Shown piece after piece: positions 15,705 through 18,329 of a stretch of 18,329 nucleotides of DNA. Both the position numbers and the translations under genes were made by a program. Position 1 is the stretch's first letter. Each line of letters opens with the position of its first letter. Location of the stretch: NCBI GenBank assembly GCA_902806105.1, contig CADCVI010000005.1, positions 1 through 18,329 on the forward strand, written 5' to 3'. The notes below the pieces were generated by a model that searched no databases, was not told the DNA's origin, and saw only the letters and a program-made list of their open reading frames with translations. The stretch comes from an uncultured Rubrobacteraceae bacterium. Its GTDB lineage: Bacteria > Actinomycetota > Rubrobacteria > Rubrobacterales > Rubrobacteraceae.

Positions 15705-18065
15705 ATGCATAAGATCAAACGGGTAGCGGTGCTGGGGGCGGGGACGATGGGCGCGGCGATCGCGGCCCACTGCGCCAACGCCGGCCTGGAGGTCGACCTG
15801 CTGGATATCGCGCCGAAGGAGGGCGGCGACAAGAACGCCGTCGTCAAGGGCGGGTACGAGCGGATGATGAAGGCCAAGCCCGCCAACCTGATGAGCAAGG
15901 CCGTCGCCGAGAGGATCCGGCTCGGCAACTTCGACGACGACTTCGGCAGGGTCGCGGGGGCGGACTGGATCCTCGAGGCGATCATCGAGAAGCTGGAGCC
16001 GAAGCAGGGGCTCATGGCGCGCGTCGAGGAGATCGCCAAGGAGACCGCCGTCGTCTCCTCCAACACCTCCGGTATCCCGCTGCGCAGCGTCGCCGAGGGC
16101 CGTTCTGAGGGCTTCAAGAAGCGCTTTCTGGGGACCCACTTCTTTAACCCGCCGCGCTACCTGAAGCTGATGGAGATCATCCCGACCGACGAGACGGACG
16201 AAGAGATCGTCGAGGCCGTGCGCGCCTTCGGGGAGCGGCTCCTGGGCAAGGGCGGCGTGATCGCCAAGGACACCCCGAGCTTTATAGCCAACCGCCTGGG
16301 GGGCTACGCCGGGATGCAGTCGGCGAGGTACGCCTTCGAGAACGGCTACGGCATCGAGGAGGTCGACGCCATAACCGGCCCGCTCGTCGGCCACCCCAAA
16401 ACCGCCACCTTCCGGCTCAACGACCAGGTCGGCCTCGACATCGCCGTCGGCGTCGCCGAGAACCTCTACGAGCTCGTCCCCGAGGACGAGTCGCGCGAGG
16501 AGCTGAAGCCGCCGCCGAAGCTCAAGGAGATGGTCGAGAAGAACCTCCTCGGCAACAAGACCGGCGGGGGCTTCTACAAGAGGGACAAGCGCGACGGCAA
16601 GACCGTCTTCGACGTCCTGAACCTCGAAACGTTCGAGCACGAGCCGGTCCAGAACCCGGAGGTGCCGATCGCGAAGGAGGCCCAGGGCAACCTCGGCGCG
16701 AGGCTCCGCTTCCTCATGGAGAGGGCCGGGGACGACCGGCACGCGAGGTACCTGCGCGACACGCTGCTGCCGTACATGGCGTACGCGTCCCGGCGCGTCC
16801 CGGAGATCAGCGACACGCTGGAGGACGTGGACCACGCGATGGAGTGGGGCTTCGCCCACCAGGCCGGTCCATTTCGCACCTGGGACCTCCTCGGCGTCGC
16901 GAAGACCGTGGAGCAGATGGAAGGGCTCGGCATCGAGGTCGGCCCGTGGGTGAAGGAGATGCTCGACGGCGGCAACGAGAGCTTCTACAAGACCGAAGGG
17001 TCCAGGGAGCTCCAGTTCAGCCCGGTGAGCAAAAGCTACGAGCCCGTACGCGTGGACCCGATGATCCTCTCGCTCGACGGGGTGCGCGGGGAGGGCGGGG
17101 AGATCTCGCGCAACGATTCCGCGAGCCTGCTCGACCTCGGCGACGGGGTCCTGTGCTTCGAGATCCACTCGAAGGGCAACTCGATAGACGCGAAGGTGGT
17201 CGAGCTCGGCAACGAGGCGCTCCGCAGGCTCGAAGAGGAGGACTGGGCCGGGCTCGTAATCGGGAACGAGGGACGAAACTTCTGTGTCGGCGCTAACCTC
17301 GGGGAGGTAGCCGGGAGCGCGCAGAACGGCGACCTCGACGCGGTGGGGGAGGCCATAGAAGCCTTGCAGAAGCTCCTGATGGGCTTTCGCTATTCCTCCA
17401 AGCCCGTCGTCGCGGCGCCGCGCGGGCAGACGCTCGGGGGCGGGGCGGAGATCGCGCTGCACGCCGACAGGATCTGCGCCGCCGGCGAGACTTATATGGG
17501 CCTCGTCGAGGTCGGTGTCGGCCTGATCCCGGCTGGTGGCGGCACGAAGGAGCTTGTAAGGCGCCTCGTCTCCCCGGCCATGCACACCCGCGCCCCCGCG
17601 CTCCCCTACGTGCAGGAAGCCTTCCAGAACATAGCGCTCGCCAAGGTTTCGGCCAGCGCCCTGGAGGCGAGGGAGATGGGCTTTCTCGAAGAGCACGACC
17701 GGGTCGTGATGAACCCCGACCACCTCATAAACACCGCCAAGCGCGAGGTCCTGGACCTTGCCGACGGCTACGCCCCGCCGATCCACGACAAGGGGATCTA
17801 CGCCTCCGGGGAGTCCGTGCGCCTGGCCCTCGAAGTCGGCGTGAAGACCCTCCAGTGGGGCCGTTACGCCAGCGAGTACGACGGCGTCATCGCCGGACAC
17901 CTCGCCCGCGTCCTGACCGGCGGGGATCTCTCCCTGCCCCAGTGGGTTCCCGAGGAGTACATCCTCAAGCTGGAGAAGGAAGCCTTTCTGGAGCTCTTGA
18001 AGAACGAGAAGACCCACGAGCGGATCGGCGCGATGCTCAAGACCGGGAAACCTTTGAGGAACTAG
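15705..18065 (+). CDS. fadN: FadN-type 3-hydroxyacyl-CoA dehydrogenase / enoyl-CoA hydratase
   Basis: This 786-aa bifunctional enzyme has the dehydrogenase first and the hydratase second, as in Bacillus FadN (similar length) and opposite to E. coli FadB. The Rossmann motif GAGTMG lies at residues 11-16; SSNTSG (118-123) and THFFNPP (144-150) with the catalytic His145 follow, and KDTPSFIANRLGGY begins the C-terminal dimer domain. The crotonase part runs from about 470: GRNFCVGANL near 523 (oxyanion hole), GGGAEIALHADR near 577, and VEVGVGLIPAGGGT near 600 with a candidate catalytic Glu. It converts trans-2-enoyl-CoA to 3-hydroxyacyl-CoA and then to 3-ketoacyl-CoA with NAD. The start is ATG at 15705 after AAAGGGGAG. 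It stands between padR and a thiolase, so the products can be passed on to acetyl-CoA. Confidence 0.95.
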   Translation: MHKIKRVAVLGAGTMGAAIAAHCANAGLEVDLLDIAPKEGGDKNAVVKGGYERMMKAKPANLMSKAVAERIRLGNFDDDFGRVAGADWILEAIIEKLEPKQGLMARVEEIAKETAVVSSNTSGIPLRSVAEGRSEGFKKRFLGTHFFNPPRYLKLMEIIPTDETDEEIVEAVRAFGERLLGKGGVIAKDTPSFIANRLGGYAGMQSARYAFENGYGIEEVDAITGPLVGHPKTATFRLNDQVGLDIAVGVAENLYELVPEDESREELKPPPKLKEMVEKNLLGNKTGGGFYKRDKRDGKTVFDVLNLETFEHEPVQNPEVPIAKEAQGNLGARLRFLMERAGDDRHARYLRDTLLPYMAYASRRVPEISDTLEDVDHAMEWGFAHQAGPFRTWDLLGVAKTVEQMEGLGIEVGPWVKEMLDGGNESFYKTEGSRELQFSPVSKSYEPVRVDPMILSLDGVRGEGGEISRNDSASLLDLGDGVLCFEIHSKGNSIDAKVVELGNEALRRLEEEDWAGLVIGNEGRNFCVGANLGEVAGSAQNGDLDAVGEAIEALQKLLMGFRYSSKPVVAAPRGQTLGGGAEIALHADRICAAGETYMGLVEVGVGLIPAGGGTKELVRRLVSPAMHTRAPALPYVQEAFQNIALAKVSASALEAREMGFLEEHDRVVMNPDHLINTAKREVLDLADGYAPPIHDKGIYASGESVRLALEVGVKTLQWGRYASEYDGVIAGHLARVLTGGDLSLPQWVPEEYILKLEKEAFLELLKNEKTHERIGAMLKTGKPLRN

Positions 18066-18071
18066 AAGATC

Positions 18072-18112
18072 CCCCGGTGCTCCAGACGGGATAGCCGCCT
18101 GGAGCACCGGGG
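18072..18112 (+). repeat. 14-bp intercistronic hairpin between fadN and thiolase
   Basis: A perfect 14-bp stem (18072-18085 with 18099-18112) encloses a 13-nt loop, six bases after the fadN stop. The downstream sequence CCGCAAGGGG has no T tract, so it is more likely a 3' stability element or partial attenuator than a full terminator. Confidence 0.7.
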
Positions 18113-18136
18113 CCGCAAGGGGCGGCCTGCTCACAA

Positions 18137-18158
18137 GCGTTTTACCGAAGGGAGAACA
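18137..18158 (+). repeat. Leader repeat before the thiolase gene (copy 2)
   Basis: This stretch differs at one base from the stretch before the MDR gene (13733-13754), and the TGAA of the start region also matches. It includes the thiolase ribosome site GAAGGGAG. Confidence 0.75.
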
Positions 18159-18159
18159 G

Positions 18160-18329
18160 ATGAAGGAAGCAGTTATCGTCTCGGGGGCACGGACCGCTGT
18201 AGGGCGGGCCCCGAAGGGATCCCTCCGGGGCGCTCACCCGGTGGACGTCGCCGCCGCCTCGATCCGGGGGGCGGTCGAGCGTGCCGAGGGCCTCGACCCG
18301 GGCGACATAGAAGACGCCATCATCGGGTG
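18160..18329 (+). CDS. fadA: Acetyl-CoA acyltransferase (thiolase), N-terminal part
   Basis: Fifty-six codons are visible before the window ends. The product begins MKEAVIVSGARTAVGRAPKG, the well-known thiolase N-terminus, and continues with HPVDVAAASIRGAVERAEGL and DIEDAIIG, the first helices of the fold. Catalytic Cys and His residues lie beyond the window. Thiolase cleaves 3-ketoacyl-CoA to acetyl-CoA and a shortened acyl-CoA, completing the cycle begun by the acyl-CoA dehydrogenase and FadN. The start is ATG at 18160 with GAAGGGAG upstream. The arrangement fadN-fadA matches the fadNA part of the Bacillus fadNAE operon; the acyl-CoA dehydrogenase here is divergent instead of in line. Confidence 0.93.
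   Translation, partial: MKEAVIVSGARTAVGRAPKGSLRGAHPVDVAAASIRGAVERAEGLDPGDIEDAIIG

Noticed and set aside
15246..18134. A 962-codon open frame on the minus strand opposite fadN
   Set aside because: It is antisense to an unambiguous fadN, has low-complexity composition of the kind GC-rich antisense frames produce, and no recognisable domain.

Overview
The window is GC-rich DNA with strong Shine-Dalgarno sequences, many GTG and TTG starts, and compact, mostly single-strand gene runs. The gene set (a Ter stress module, an aceB-aceA glyoxylate shunt, a FadN-type beta-oxidation operon) and the codon style fit a high-GC actinobacterium, with a Rubrobacter-like lineage as my best guess. The genus is inference only; no rRNA or other marker gene is present.

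Left part (1-5700), all minus strand: a tellurium-resistance/stress (Ter) locus. Reading in the direction of transcription it holds a YjbE-type TerC membrane protein (4890-5579), a class I SAM methyltransferase (3953-4708), two TerD paralogues (3292-3867 and 2613-3191) separated by a strong intrinsic terminator, a two-domain TerA (1397-2587), a TerZ-like protein (767-1348), and a Ter-type phosphoribosyltransferase that runs off the left edge. A TATAAT box lies just upstream of the first terD and another upstream of terC.

Middle part (5840-11140): a LysR regulator and a DUF998-type membrane protein on the minus strand face a plus-strand unit made of a 67-aa Cys-containing unknown, malate synthase (aceB) and isocitrate lyase (aceA). 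The intergenic region before aceA holds a 10-bp-arm inverted repeat that looks like an operator. A 19-bp-stem terminator closes aceA.

The most unusual item is at 11230-11643: a DCC-family (DUF393, DxxCxxC) thiol-disulfide oxidoreductase whose two motif cysteines are both encoded by in-frame TGA. A hairpin of about 10 bp, with a G-rich apical loop at bacterial-SECIS distance, follows directly. I read this as a candidate UxxU selenoprotein. A plain reading would split it into a 15-codon stub and a truncated 103-aa ORF.

Right part (11813-18329): a minus-strand alpha/beta hydrolase and a quinone-oxidoreductase-like MDR protein; a GCDH-like acyl-CoA dehydrogenase (minus); and, divergently, a PadR regulator, a FadN-type 3-hydroxyacyl-CoA dehydrogenase/enoyl-CoA hydratase and the start of a thiolase. 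Together these degrade fatty or other acyl-CoA substrates to acetyl-CoA, which the aceB/aceA pair would assimilate through the glyoxylate shunt. No rRNA, tRNA, CRISPR array, insertion sequence or phage gene was seen. No gene-free gap exceeds about 265 bp.
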